A stretch of DNA of 64,000 bases from Leptoclinus maculatus (lineage: Eukaryota; Chordata; Actinopteri; Perciformes; Stichaeidae): contig JAVDOI010000012.1 in NCBI GenBank assembly GCA_032191485.1, positions 13,167,640 to 13,231,639 of the forward strand. Direction: 5' to 3'. The notes under the pieces were generated by a model. The model had not been told where the DNA came from. It did no database searches and saw only the letters and a program-made list of their open reading frames with translations. Positions 45,526 to 56,700 of the stretch are shown here, piece after piece (position 1 is the first letter of the stretch; each line of letters starts with the position of its first letter). A program made the translations under genes and the position numbers.

Positions 45526-47520
45526 GTTGTCACTATGTAGATAAGCAGAAGAAATAGACAAAAATGTTTAGTATGCAGTGTCCCAGTATGTGTGTCTCCA
45601 TAGATATAAAACCATTATATCTGCCCCAATGGCTGATTGCCGTTGCTCTGCATTGCACTCATATGGCGGATATTGCTTATAACGCCGTCTCGACCACGGC
45701 GTTGATGCAGAAGAATAATGCCCACCCGCCGATTTCCCCCTAGGTTAACCTTTTGGCTCTGTCAGCACTGTTGCCTTTGTCTGCATTCATGCTGTTAGCA
45801 CAGTTAGCTCCTAGCTGCCGGCTCAGCCACCATGTTGAGAGCCATGTGGAATCCCTCAATTATATGCTCTGAATTTGTAATTTAGCACCTTTAAACTGTT
45901 GCCTATTGCATATCAAGTCTTAAATTAATTCTAGATCAGTACCCAAACCATTTCTGTTTTTAAACTCAAGTTCTTTCTTCATTATAATTGCATTCAAACT
46001 GTTAATCAGTCTCATTGATGTCTGTCATGATTATGTGATAATCATGATAACAATAATGTTGTTTTGAGATGTTTATCCAACATGAGGGAGGTTGTTGCAA
46101 ACCATGTACAATTGTGTCACAGGGCAAGCTTGGAATTCACCTCTGAAATAAGTTACTTTCATTTATAATCTTACTTTAATTTCCAAAACAAACATCAGGG
46201 TAAATCAGGGACACACACCAGTTTAAAAACAGGTGTCTTAGCAGTTTAAAGACACTCGTCACTGTCATATTGTGTACATTTTGACACTTCAACAGAACCA
46301 CACAACATAGCATTTAGTTTCATCGAACTTTAAATAAGTTAAAATGTGTTAAAGAGTTAAAGAGATGGTGAACAAAACGTATACTGTCTCTCTACTGTGA
46401 CTGAAAACTGAAAGATGTTTTGCTGCATTTTTTAAGGTCGTCAGCTGACAGGGAGTGGCAGTTCAGTAGGGTGGGGATAATTACTGCAATGATCTAGATC
46501 ATCATTATAAATGTGCACCAGAGATTGATTCAGGGCACTCAAAAGCTCTTCATTTTGATAGATTAAGCTAAGTATTTAGTTAAAGAACAACCAAAGGACG
46601 GTGGCAAACAACGGTTTAACTTTTTTTTCATCATAATATCATCTCACATTGCCAGCTGTCAGTTGACAATGTCTTATTTTAATATTAACTTTAAAGTTTT
46701 GAGACTGTAACATGTTGGACCTGGATATTGTTACCTCAACATTAAGTTTCTCTTCGTCCCTTGTGACAGCTGACGATTAGCATCGTCTTTAGATAGGTCA
46801 GATTTATATTTTGTGGTGTGTCCATAAGTGCCACCACACACCGAGCTGAGGGCAGTTTGTGGGTTTACTAAAGTATTGGAACGATTATTTGGATGCCGCA
46901 CACAGCTGCGTTTTTGCATTTAAGTTATACTCAACAGCCATTGATGTTGTCAGCACCCAATCAAAACATTTAAGAGGTATTCTCCAAGAGTATTAACCCA
47001 GATAAGCACTCAAGTTGTGATCCTTCCTAATACCACAAGTTTGGGCAGATGATATGTCTTGTGAACAAAATGTTGGATAGAAGGATAGTTATTGCTCAGC
47101 ATATTTTAATATCTGCTTTAGCAATGCTGATTTGAAAGGAGAGTGGCTGAAAAAACACAACTGTCCTATCACATAGTCAAACCAAATATTCCTTTTTTTC
47201 CTGGAGCCATGATATGTTCACCTTGCTTTAACAGGTAATACAACACACAACCGACACTTTAAATACAACACAACGACAACACACAGCTATTGAATGTCAA
47301 AAGTATAGGTATTAAGTGTATAGGACATTAGTGAAAACATTAAATCCAACTAAATTAAAAAAGAAAAAGTGCACAGTGTCTGCTGATTAAAACCTTCTCC
47401 CTAAAATGTGATTAGTTCAGCTGGTTTGAGAGATTGAGCAAGTATAGAAATATACATGGCAACAGCAAAGAAATTAATGAAAATGTGGTTTGTTAAAATC
47501 AGAATAAAAGAGATACTTAC
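45526..47520. other. intron/upstream region of gene B with 1.5 kb unique to unit 1
   Basis: No coding exon. 45737-47250 has no counterpart in unit 2, which joins 'cgccgatt' directly to 'actttaaatac' near 58.88 kb. It contains a decayed copy of the promoter module at 46.36-46.55 kb. Confidence 0.6.
46360..46550 (-). repeat. decayed copy of the gene-B promoter module
   Basis: Shares 'gtatactgtctctctactgt', 'ttttttaaggtcg', 'agggtggggataattac' and, further on, 'gtgcaccagagattgattca' with 47.54-47.83 kb in the same order. The donor and the uORF equivalent are lost. Confidence 0.6.
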
Positions 47521-47600
47521 AAATATGATTGAACGAAGCATATACTGTCTCTCTACTGTGATGGATGACTGGCAGATGACAGGCTACTCTCTTTTAAGGT
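47521..47600 (-). promoter_or_regulatory. candidate promoter and 5'UTR exon of gene B, with 7-codon uORF
   Basis: On the minus strand a TATA-like CTTAAAAG (47591-47599) is followed by about 50 nt ending at a GTAAGT donor (47520). The matching acceptor would be the TAG ending a long pyrimidine tract just before the gene B start codon. Splicing them makes a uORF that starts at 47541 (MLRSIIF) and is closed by the TGA beginning the next exon. The same arrangement is kept in unit 2. Inference from sequence only. Confidence 0.45.
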
Positions 47601-48645
47601 AGAGAGCTGAACGGGTTTGGCAATTAACTAGGGTGGGGATAATTACGGCAATGTTCCAATGTGCTAATTGTACACTGATGGAATGTGGGACAGTGGAACA
47701 GTCACCTCATGCCCTTTACACCAGGTTCAAGTCTGACGTCTGTTAAGGAAGTTATTTCTGTCTAATAGAGGGACTGAGAGACCATAATTATAAATGTGCA
47801 TCAGAGATTGATTCAAGGCACAACAACCAAAGGACGGTGACAAACAACGATTTAACTTATTTTTCATCATAATATCTAATTAATTTTAATCTCGCAAAGT
47901 CCATGGGCTGAGATGATTTTATCAACACCCCCACATTAGATCAGGAAGTATGTCTACGTCCCTCTCTCTCATGGTGGCATGGTGAGTAGATAGGTCCCAA
48001 CATTTTGAAATAAATGTGTTCAAAAGTCTAAAAATCAGAGTGCAACTTTAAGGAACGTTACTACCAAACGCCTGTTTTCTGCAATTAAGCAGATTTGTTA
48101 GGTCTAATTGCAGAAAGTGTTGTTTGTACAACTGTTCAGAACTGTGCTAGCTAAACGTGTGCCAACGAGCATCTTTAAGGAAGGCTCAGAATGATCTAAC
48201 GTGACAATGTTAGATCAAAACGTGCTGGAGTTTCGGTTGTGACATGATTGTCTTGGTAGTGACAAAAGGGAACATTTAATCCTTTGTTTGGGGAAAATAA
48301 GCAAAACTTTAGCAGTTATAAACTCCATGTTAGTTAACACTTAACTCTCCCTTAACCTTTTTACCCCTAGCCCTATCTCTCTCAAAACAAATTATAAATA
48401 TCATGGAAAAAAAGAATCATGAATTGCTCCTATAGACCATAAGGATTATATGCATATTTCTGGTCTCTTTTGAAAGGTGAGAAAAAAGAAAACTTAAGAA
48501 TTTGTGATTCATTTGAGGGTAAACTTATTCCAGAGTAGATGCAACAAAGGAAAAAATATATATTTTTATCCTTTCCTCGTATATAATCTTAATTTCAAAG
48601 GGAATATCACCATTATAACCAAGATCTATGAATATTGATGCAACT

Positions 48646-48690
48646 GAACGTCTTCTACTACTCTGCACTACAGCGTAGTAGAAGACGTTC
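48646..48690. repeat. perfect 16-bp inverted repeat, unit-1 copy
   Basis: gaacgtcttctactac (48646-48661), 13-nt loop, gtagtagaagacgttc (48675-48690). Arms are perfect and conserved in unit 2. Confidence 0.9.
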
Positions 48691-49559
48691 TACTAGGAGG
48701 CCGCTTTGAGCAGAATTTCAGGCCGAGCCAATATGGTGGCCTGTCTGTCTCTCCAAGTGGATCACTGTGACTCTCTGGATGTTAATCATTGCTGCAGACG
48801 TGTAAGTAACTAAATCTGCAATGTTAAGCGACAGTAACATAGGCTTTGATAAAATACTAAAATAAAAGCCTTCGTCATAGGCTTTGATAAAATAATAAAA
48901 ATATGCAAAATGTGACTTAATGTAACTACAGGGATGGACCCACTACCTGGTCCGTTGGAGAAAGGTCCATGTCAGAATGACCCTTCTTTTTTTACAACAC
49001 ACATGCACCAAATAAAGGAAAAATACAAGTCTGCAAGCTATAAGAGAAACATTCATTCCTTGGATATTATACAATTTACAAACATACAAAGTTTGGGGAA
49101 AATGACACATTTATTTCCAGATGTTTCCATCTCTGACTGAATTGGATCAATTCTGTAGAATGGCCCAGTTGTTTCTCTGGCATGATCAGTCAAAAGGTTG
49201 CTTTTGACCTGTAGTTCCTGAGCATTTGGTAATATACTTCCTGTAATCAAAAAGTATTTTTAAAACAACGTGATATGGCGTGATATGACGTAAGTATGTC
49301 AAGTTAATTGTCAGTAATTGTCAAAGTATTAACAATACATTCACAGAACAAAGCTAGAATCAGTAGTAATGACAACAGGACCATTGTCATCATGAGTCAC
49401 AAATTCACCAACAAGAACACACCCACATTACAATGCCAAAGTTATACAATTATACAAAAGCAAATAGCACACACACGTAATTGGGTTACCACCTTGTTAT
49501 TACTATTCTCTATTGACAAACGGTTCTGAACCATGTATTTACAGTAGTCATTGGCTGTG

Positions 49560-50090
49560 TTACGCCCACTGAAACTGGGTGTTTCACTGGGTTTCAGGTC
49601 TGCCAAGCCCTTTTACATCGCTGAATCACCCACACCTGAGAGTCCTCAGTCCATCACTGGATCTGGGGGTTGATATTCAGCTCCATTGGGGAAGCATTAC
49701 CAACGTCAATATTGTGCTCCAACACAGTGGTATGTGAGGATAGATAGGAAGATAGGAGAGGTGGGTTTCAAGATTATCAAGGATTGCCGAGTTAGGCAGC
49801 TACCACATTGTTTAAAGTCGTCACGCAACTTCAACCCATCATTAGCATGATCTGCCAAAATGGACACCAGAGAGATGGAGGAATATGTGGTCGTAGGCTC
49901 AGGCTGCTTCTCGTTTGGATCCTGGTCATTCTGGGCACTTCCGCTGGAGTGAAACAGTTTAAGCATATTTACATGGCACAGTGTTTGGCATCTCCGATCA
50001 GGAGTATGAATGATGTAGTCTGTGCCGTTCACTTTTCCTCTCACTACATACAGGCCTGCAAACCTTGCGGTTAGGGCAGGACTAGGTGTT
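49560..50090 (-). mobile_element. degenerate Ty3/Gypsy pol fragment
   Basis: The minus strand encodes SPALTARFAGLYVVRGK and YIIHTPDRR..LCHVNMLK. This is the integrase C-terminal (GPY/F-like) text of fish Gypsy elements. After a frameshift it reads VLEHNIDVGNASPMELNI, resembling further Gypsy polyprotein. Stops and frameshifts show it is dead. It lies between the two duplication units and ends where unit 2 begins. Confidence 0.7.
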
Positions 50091-50107
50091 ATACTTGAAA
50101 TTATGAT

Positions 50108-50675
50108 TGTTGTGAATTCTTCACGGACAGAGACGATAAGGTTAAGACGCTTTTATTCTGAAACTTTATTTTGACGTCGCGAACTGTTTCCGCTTCCGGT
50201 TGCGCTAACGTACATGCTAGGCAGGACCGACGGTACAGTCAGGTCGAGTCATTGATGATTTAAGTCATAGTACTGTAACTTTGGACTGTTCCGTTTTGTA
50301 GCTGTACTTATGTTCTTAAGTGCATTTACTGTCAGTAAGTGTTTGTTATGCAATTAGCCGTTCAAATAATAGCCCAAAGTTGAGCTAATTGGCTAACCTG
50401 GCTAGCGAGCCTGTATTCCTGTGAATGTATGTGTATTAATGCTTTAGTTAAGGGTTTACTATTGCTAATACTTCGGTTTTGTAATTCGTTTTCTGTGTTT
50501 ATTTCAGAAACTCTTTCAACATCTGTCACCATCTGTTACCGAGCTATAACACTGTATGCCAGACTCAATACAGTAACGTGTGGAACAAACAGATGTCTGC
50601 GTGTTCTCTGACCGGAACCCTGTAGTGGTCGATATTCATCTTTACACCAGTCTCTCAGGGGTCGAATCCCCAACA
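50108..50675 (-). mobile_element. solo LTR (568 bp) with 5-bp target-site duplication
   Basis: On the minus strand it runs TGTTGGGG...CACAACA, with TG/CA ends and short inverted termini. Two AATAAA signals sit about 45-60 nt before its 3' end. It is flanked on both sides by ATGAT (50103-50107 and 50676-50680). Unit 1 has the uninterrupted target ('tgaaatgatgatgctac'), so insertion followed the duplication. Confidence 0.8.
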
Positions 50676-51149
50676 ATGATGCTACATACAACGTGAATGA
50701 AATGACTGCTTAATACATTTTGGCTGCTAATAACAAAAAATATAAAAAGATTTCTGTAGAAATGCTGAATGCTAATGTGTATTTCCTCCTGGTGATCAAG
50801 TACAGAGGTTTTTAAAGAATTCTGTACTATCACTGACTGAATCTTTCAAATTAATTAGGATTTGTAAAGGCAAGTTGAATTTGGACACAATTTTGAGACC
50901 GGCATTGTTTAAAACTACAACAAATAACATTTGATTATATGCTCATTGTCATGTGATATTTTATTTAATTCTTGACATATTACACACAATACATGTACAA
51001 AAGCACAATTTCCCCAAAATGTATGAAAGATACATGTAAAGTGTAGTGAAGCATGCTCATTTAAGGCCAGTTAAAGCATTTGCAGTTATTCAAGTAGACT
51101 AATGTAAGGGAGCAGTTTTGGTCATAAGTAATGTTATTGAAGCAATTGT

Positions 51150-51400
51150 AAAGAGAGTGTCGGTCATTAGGGTAATAGTGAGTCCCACTGGTGTAGCACA
51201 GGCTTCAACCTCCAGGTCTGAAAAGTAAACCCAATGTGGAAGTGCCTTAAACTTGCATTCTTTGTAAGAGCCAGCAAGGGGCGACTCATCTGGTTGCAAA
51301 AAGAGGTCTGATTGAATAGAAGTCTATGAGGAAATTACCTTAATTCTAACTTGATTTATTACCTCAAACATTAGTTTATGGCAGGACTCACTAATAGACG
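51150..51400. repeat. teleost dispersed repeat, 5' part (unit 2 only)
   Basis: Contains 'ggcttcaacctccaggtctg', 'ccaatgtggaagtgcc', 'gccagcaaggggcgactc' and 'atagaagtctatgaggaaat', the 5' half of a repeat common in fish. The continuation of the same family appears about 0.8 kb to the right. Confidence 0.6.
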
Positions 51401-51659
51401 AACCACGGTGCAGGTCCTGGACCTATAACCTATAAATAATTGAGAATTATACAATTTTGATGGAGTGCTTGTATTTTAACCGGCACCATTTTTCATGCCT
51501 TTACGGCACTTGTTCGGCGGTCCAAGAAACACACCCACCAATTACATGCATTGTAAATCATCTCACGTGATGCTACTCTGCCAATCAAATATGTGTATTC
51601 CGAGAAGCATTGCCCTTGACTCGAGTGAGATATTCACACACGGAGGCGACGGGGAGAGT

Positions 51660-51900
51660 GAGCCAATAGTCAAAGATGTACGTGAGTCAGAGAAGTTATT
51701 TCACATGGCTTTCTCCAAAAAGAGAAATATGGACAGCGAGACCAGAGCCTTTAACCAAGAATGCACAGACTCCTATATGTTCCCACTGGCAGTTCAAAAC
51801 CAGTCTCATACGTTCAGAGACTGGCAATTATTGTATGCGCCAATGTGAAGTGCCACTACGAGACAAAGCACAACTCCTTTAATTAAACGTACCCATTCAC
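51660..51900 (+). pseudogene. hAT/ZBED-type transposase fossil, copy 2
   Basis: Counterpart of 38.38-38.62 kb. Reads MAFSKKRNMDSETRAFNQEC then DSYMFPLAV, with the HYETKH part in another frame. Shared frameshifts show it was dead before the duplication. Confidence 0.6.
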
Positions 51901-52153
51901 ACCTGAAATGAAGGCACAGAAAAATAAACCTGAGAGCCCAATATGATCAGAATCCTTGAGTTCAGTTAAATTAATTTTTCGATTTTAAATATTGTTTGGA
52001 CATTATTCAATTGAACTTTCTTTATTTGATTTGACAGTGAGTTGTTGACTACATACAGACGTTAATACAACTGTTGGCTACATCAATATATATGGCACGA
52101 AATCATAGCGCAAATTAGACATTATTGTGAGGAAATTCTCTCCAACTGGACCT

Positions 52154-52585
52154 CGCTGAATTTTAATTGAATACCCTTGGTTTATGGTCTTCATCACTAG
52201 TTTCACGTCTTTTTCAATACAGCATGATGTTAATTTAGTAAATTACTGTGCTATTTAGAGTCAATTAGACAATAAAGCATGGTATGCTTTAGGGCGTGGC
52301 TACTGTGTGATTAAGAGGTGGCTACCACAGTGTTGTCTGGTCTTAGAGTTGTACGTGGTTTTGTCATACAGCTTTAACCCTTTCACAGTGTTTTCAAGTA
52401 AGTCAATCGTAACCTTTTTGGTCGCCTAAAAAAGTCTTATTCAGTGTTGGGTTGTACGTAGCTACACCCTCTCCAAGCCAAGATGGCCACGTCCAAAATG
52501 CCAAACTCAAGGCTATAAAAAGGGAAGTCAATGAACCAATGGGTGACATCACGGTGACTACGTCCACTTCTTATATATAGTTTAT
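52154..52585. repeat. teleost dispersed repeat, 3' part (unit 2, fuller copy)
   Basis: From 'ggtttatggtcttcatcact' through 'tttagggcgtggctactgtg' to 'gggtgacatcacggtgacta'. Unit 1 keeps only the last 250 bp. Confidence 0.65.
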
Positions 52586-53658
52586 GATCTAGCATCAGGT
52601 TTATATTATTGGATTGTAAATATTGATGCATAAGTGTGTTCATCACTTTAATGTTGCAGCAGGTAAAGGTCGAACTAATTTGAACTACTTTATATGCTTA
52701 ATAGGCTATATACTACTCAATAATACATCATAATGAATTAGTTGATTTATATTTTGTATTAAAAATCTGAATTTGTAAAGTAGCCTAACTTGTAACTAAT
52801 ATTCTCAAATAAATGTAGTGAAGTTAAAAGTACAATATTCCCCCCTGAGATGTAGGGAACTAGAAGTTAAATTTACATAAAATGGAAATACTCAAGTAAA
52901 GTACAAATACCTCGAAATATCACTGACATCATTACACCCATTGGAACTAAAAACAGAAAAACAAAAAGCCCCTTGGGGAAATTAAGTGGTTGTCAGGCAG
53001 TTCAAAAGAAAGTGTCACCAGGTAGATCGACAGTGGAGAAAGACGAAACTTCAAGTTCAACCCGTTATCTACAAGGATAGACTGAATGACAACAACAAAT
53101 AAATTATAAAGGCCACACAGTCTTTTTTCTCTGAATTTATTAACAATAATAGCAACGATGGGAAAGTGCTCTTTTCTACTATTGACCGATTTATCAATCC
53201 AACATCTCAAACCCAATGAGAGACGCTGCCAACTGAAAAATATGAGCAATTCAACACATTGTTCATTACAAAATTATTGACAGAACATTAGTGCCAAAAA
53301 ACTGTTGATGAAACTTACAGTATTTTTTTTATTCAACATTACTAACTTACACCTTTAGTAACATGTATTTGTATTTATCTACATGTCCACTATGTAAATA
53401 TATGCAACATCTGTGTCATTACGGAGGACAAATCTCCCAGTAGCTAAATTAAACCAAGAAGAACAAACCCATACAATAGTGTTAGATACAACCACATACT
53501 TAAGTATTTGTAACAGCCATATAAATAAGTAATTAAGTAATTATGGCAGTGGAAAAACAAAAACATACACATCAGACTGATTTAAAATACACCTTCAATT
53601 AAGAGACAACAATTGTAAATACACTATAAGTTGTATTGATACATTTTAAAGCATTTCT

Positions 53659-53664
53659 TTTATT
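53659..53664 (-). terminator. poly(A) signal of pseudo-chitinase C
   Basis: AATAAA on the minus strand about 100 nt after the stop, at the position equivalent to gene B. Confidence 0.6.
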
Positions 53665-53759
53665 TATCTCAAAAGTGAAGAATCAGAAATTGTAAATCTA
53701 ACAGATTTTGACAATACCCCCCGCCCCCCCCATTTCTTTATGAGGAAAAATATTACCAC

Positions 53760-56700
53760 TTACCCATGAACACAGACGCTGAACGCTTGACTAAACACCG
53801 TACCAGGTCCACATTTTTTGACGAAAGGTCCTATAGGAGAACATTGGTAAAATTGTGTTGGGTCAGTGGGATGGGCAAAGTACCCACTGGTCAATCCATC
53901 ACAAGGGGTTCCAGTGGTAGAGGGAGGACCGGTAAGATGAACACAGACGCTGAACGCTTGACTAAACACCGTACCAGGTCCACATTTTTTGACGAAAGGT
54001 CCTATAGGAGAACATTGGTAAAATTGTGTTGGGTCAGTGGGATGGGCAAAGTACCCACTGGTCAATCCATCACAAGGGGTTCCAGTGGTAGAGGGAGGAC
54101 CGGTAAGATGAACACAGACGCTGAACGCTTGACTAAACACCGTACCAGGTCCACATTTTTTGACGAAAGGTCCTATAGGAGAACATTGGTAAAATTGTGT
54201 TGGGTCACCGGGATAGGCGAAGTACCCACTGGTCAATCCATCACAAGGGGTTCCAGATCCTCCAGACTGGGTAGTTGTAGTTGTTAATATTATGGTAGAG
54301 GGAGTTGTAGTTGTGGTAAGGGGAGTTGTGGTAGTGGGCATTTTTGTGGTAGTGGTTGAGGGAGTTGTTGTGGTAGTAGGCGTGGTTGTGGGAAGGGGAG
54401 TTGGATGAACACAGACACTGACCGCTTGACTAAAGACCGTACCAGCTGCACATTTTTTGATGAAAACTCCTGTAGGAGCACATTGGAAAAATTGTGTTGG
54501 GTCAGTGGGATGGGCAAAGTACCCACTGGTCATTCCATCACAAGGGGTGCCAGATCCTCCAGACTGGGTAGTTGTAGTTGTTGGTATTATGGTAGTGGGC
54601 GTTGTTGTGGTCGTGGGCATGATTGTAGTTGTGGTGCTGAGGCTAGGAAAACCTAAAAGAATGAGAGTCAGATACTGTGTTAATGCTTTTTACTCTGTTT
54701 GATCATCACATATTTTATATACCTGAGCATGGCTGTGAATATCTCTTAATAGGAAGAGCACACATTTGCTTTCTTCATTATAAAATAGTATATGTAATGT
54801 AATTACTGAATGCTGATAGCATTCAATCAAATACACACTAAAAACTGCCACTCCATGCTAGGCTCAACATTAAGAGTTGCCCGCTTGCACTGGGCAAGTA
54901 AACTCTGTGTTCAGGCCATTGGAATGCGTCATGCAGTTGTCCTATCGGGCATGTGAAAAATAAATGTGATCTTTATGAGCGGCAGATATACAGTAAAAAT
55001 CTGTGATCAGGAGATCGCCATTAATGCTTTCTATTCGCCGATCCCTGAAAATTCTTAATGTCAAGTCTCTGCCATGACAGGATACGATGTAAATGTTTTG
55101 CATTTTGATTACCTGGAACCAGGATATCATGCAGGTGGCTGATGAAAGGGCATTTGCCCATTTTACAGAACTTTCCAGTTTTGTCATCCAGGTCCAGAGA
55201 CCAGACAAAGGCTCCTCCAAAGTTGTTAGTTTTTAGGTAACTGACCTAAGAGGAGGAGGAACAACACATTTCAACAGCTGACGTCATGTTGACAACATAT
55301 TTATTTCACCAGATTGTGTACAACTAGTCATTTGCAAAGGAATTATTGAACAACAGTGTGAACTGAACAGATGACTACCTTAGTATCAAGACTGTCTTTG
55401 TTGTCAAATCCAACCCACTGATTTTCTGTGACGGCATATGGAACTTCCTGATCAACAATCAGCTGGGTAGGAACCCCGTCAAGATAAAGGCAAGTCTGAA
55501 AAGAATGTTCAAAAATCATATTTAGATCCAATGTATTCATTCAAACAGATATTTGTCACACCAAGTAGAGTAAAATCGGTTAGCTTATAATAAAGCTATT
55601 CATATTAATTAATAATATTCACAGCTTGCTTTTTTACCTCATAATAGGCCCAGAATCCTTCTTCACCGGTGTAGCAGCCTTCTTCACCAGGACCATTGAT
55701 TGGTGCACCAACGTCATAGGATGCAGTGGAGAGGTGAAAAGCACGCCCATATGCCGCTAACCCCAAGTTTAGCTTGTGTGTAGGTGTTCCCTGGTCCCGC
55801 CAATACCGCATAGCATAGTCCTACAATGTGGAGAAAACTAAACAATTAAGATGAAAGGACATCTCTGAGTAGGAAGGTGTTTAAGCAGTTGAAATATGAA
55901 TCCCTGTACTTACAGTGTTCAAGTAGATTTCGTCTCCAGTGTCTTGGGATCCGCTGTATAAGGGGCTGTGATGTCCTGTGACACTTTCCCAGGGGCCGTG
56001 AAAGTCAAATGTCAACACATTAATGAAATCCAGATGCCTGTTAAAATACAGAGGAGATCACGTTAACCAAAACATGACAACAGCTAATCATGGGTACAAT
56101 GTCAAGTACTACTTTAAATTAGTTTACGTGGCAATCTGTGAGACTTCATAACTGTCATCGATGATTGCTTTCACAGCAGAGACACTAGCAGTGACGATTA
56201 ATCTGTCACGGTTAGTGTCTGTTCCTTCAGCCACAAAGGCCTCTTTGAGCTCCTATACAACACAGAAGCATGGTTCAGTCTCTGTTAAACATAATGTTAT
56301 ATTTTCATAAAGGTTTATTCAGTATGTATATTTCTGACAGAAGATACATTCAGGATCTGACCTTGCACAGCAGTGTGAATCTCGGCTTGTCCATTGGTTG
56401 GCTTCCAGGTCCCCCAGGGTACCTCCAGTCCAGGTTTAGCCCATCAAACCCATTTTCTCTCAGTAGTGTGATCGCAGACTCGATGAACTTACTTCTCTTT
56501 GGTTTTGATGCCACCATTGTACTGAATCTGGTAAACATTTAAACCAAACAGTGCTCTCAAGAAAACACACCACATACTGCATTTAAATGTTCTGTTTTAA
56601 TAACACAAAGAGCAACAAAAACCACACTATGATCTACATAACTATAATGCGCAGTTACTAACCTCATTATTAGTATCGTAAGTATTAATAAAAGAGTAGG

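Larger units (their letters stand above)
37449..48997. repeat. segmental duplication unit 1 (carries pseudo-chitinase B)
   Basis: Collinear with unit 2 at 50.09-60.28 kb. Shared text begins at 'tatacttgaaat..atgatgctacat' and ends at 'ccttctttttttacaa' (48997). Between these, long stretches are nearly identical, including about 1 kb before each chitinase stop codon. Differences are mostly repeat insertions and deletions. Unit 1 alone has about 1.5 kb at 45.74-47.25 kb and extra sequence at about 37.83-38.03 kb and 47.88-48.40 kb. Confidence 0.95.

Noticed and set aside
45603..45612. TATA box directly upstream of gene B (GTTTTATATC)
   Set aside because: Possible, but the strong acceptor-like TAG before the ATG and the conserved upstream TATA/donor module fit a remote first exon better. 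Left undecided, not listed as a feature.
49706..50044. Host gene of 112 aa on the minus strand
   Set aside because: The sequence is Gypsy integrase C-terminal text with frameshifts, not a host gene.
53766..54287. Plus-strand 173-codon ORF over the tandem modules of gene C
   Set aside because: Antisense of the 171-bp module copies; repetitive only because the module is repeated.
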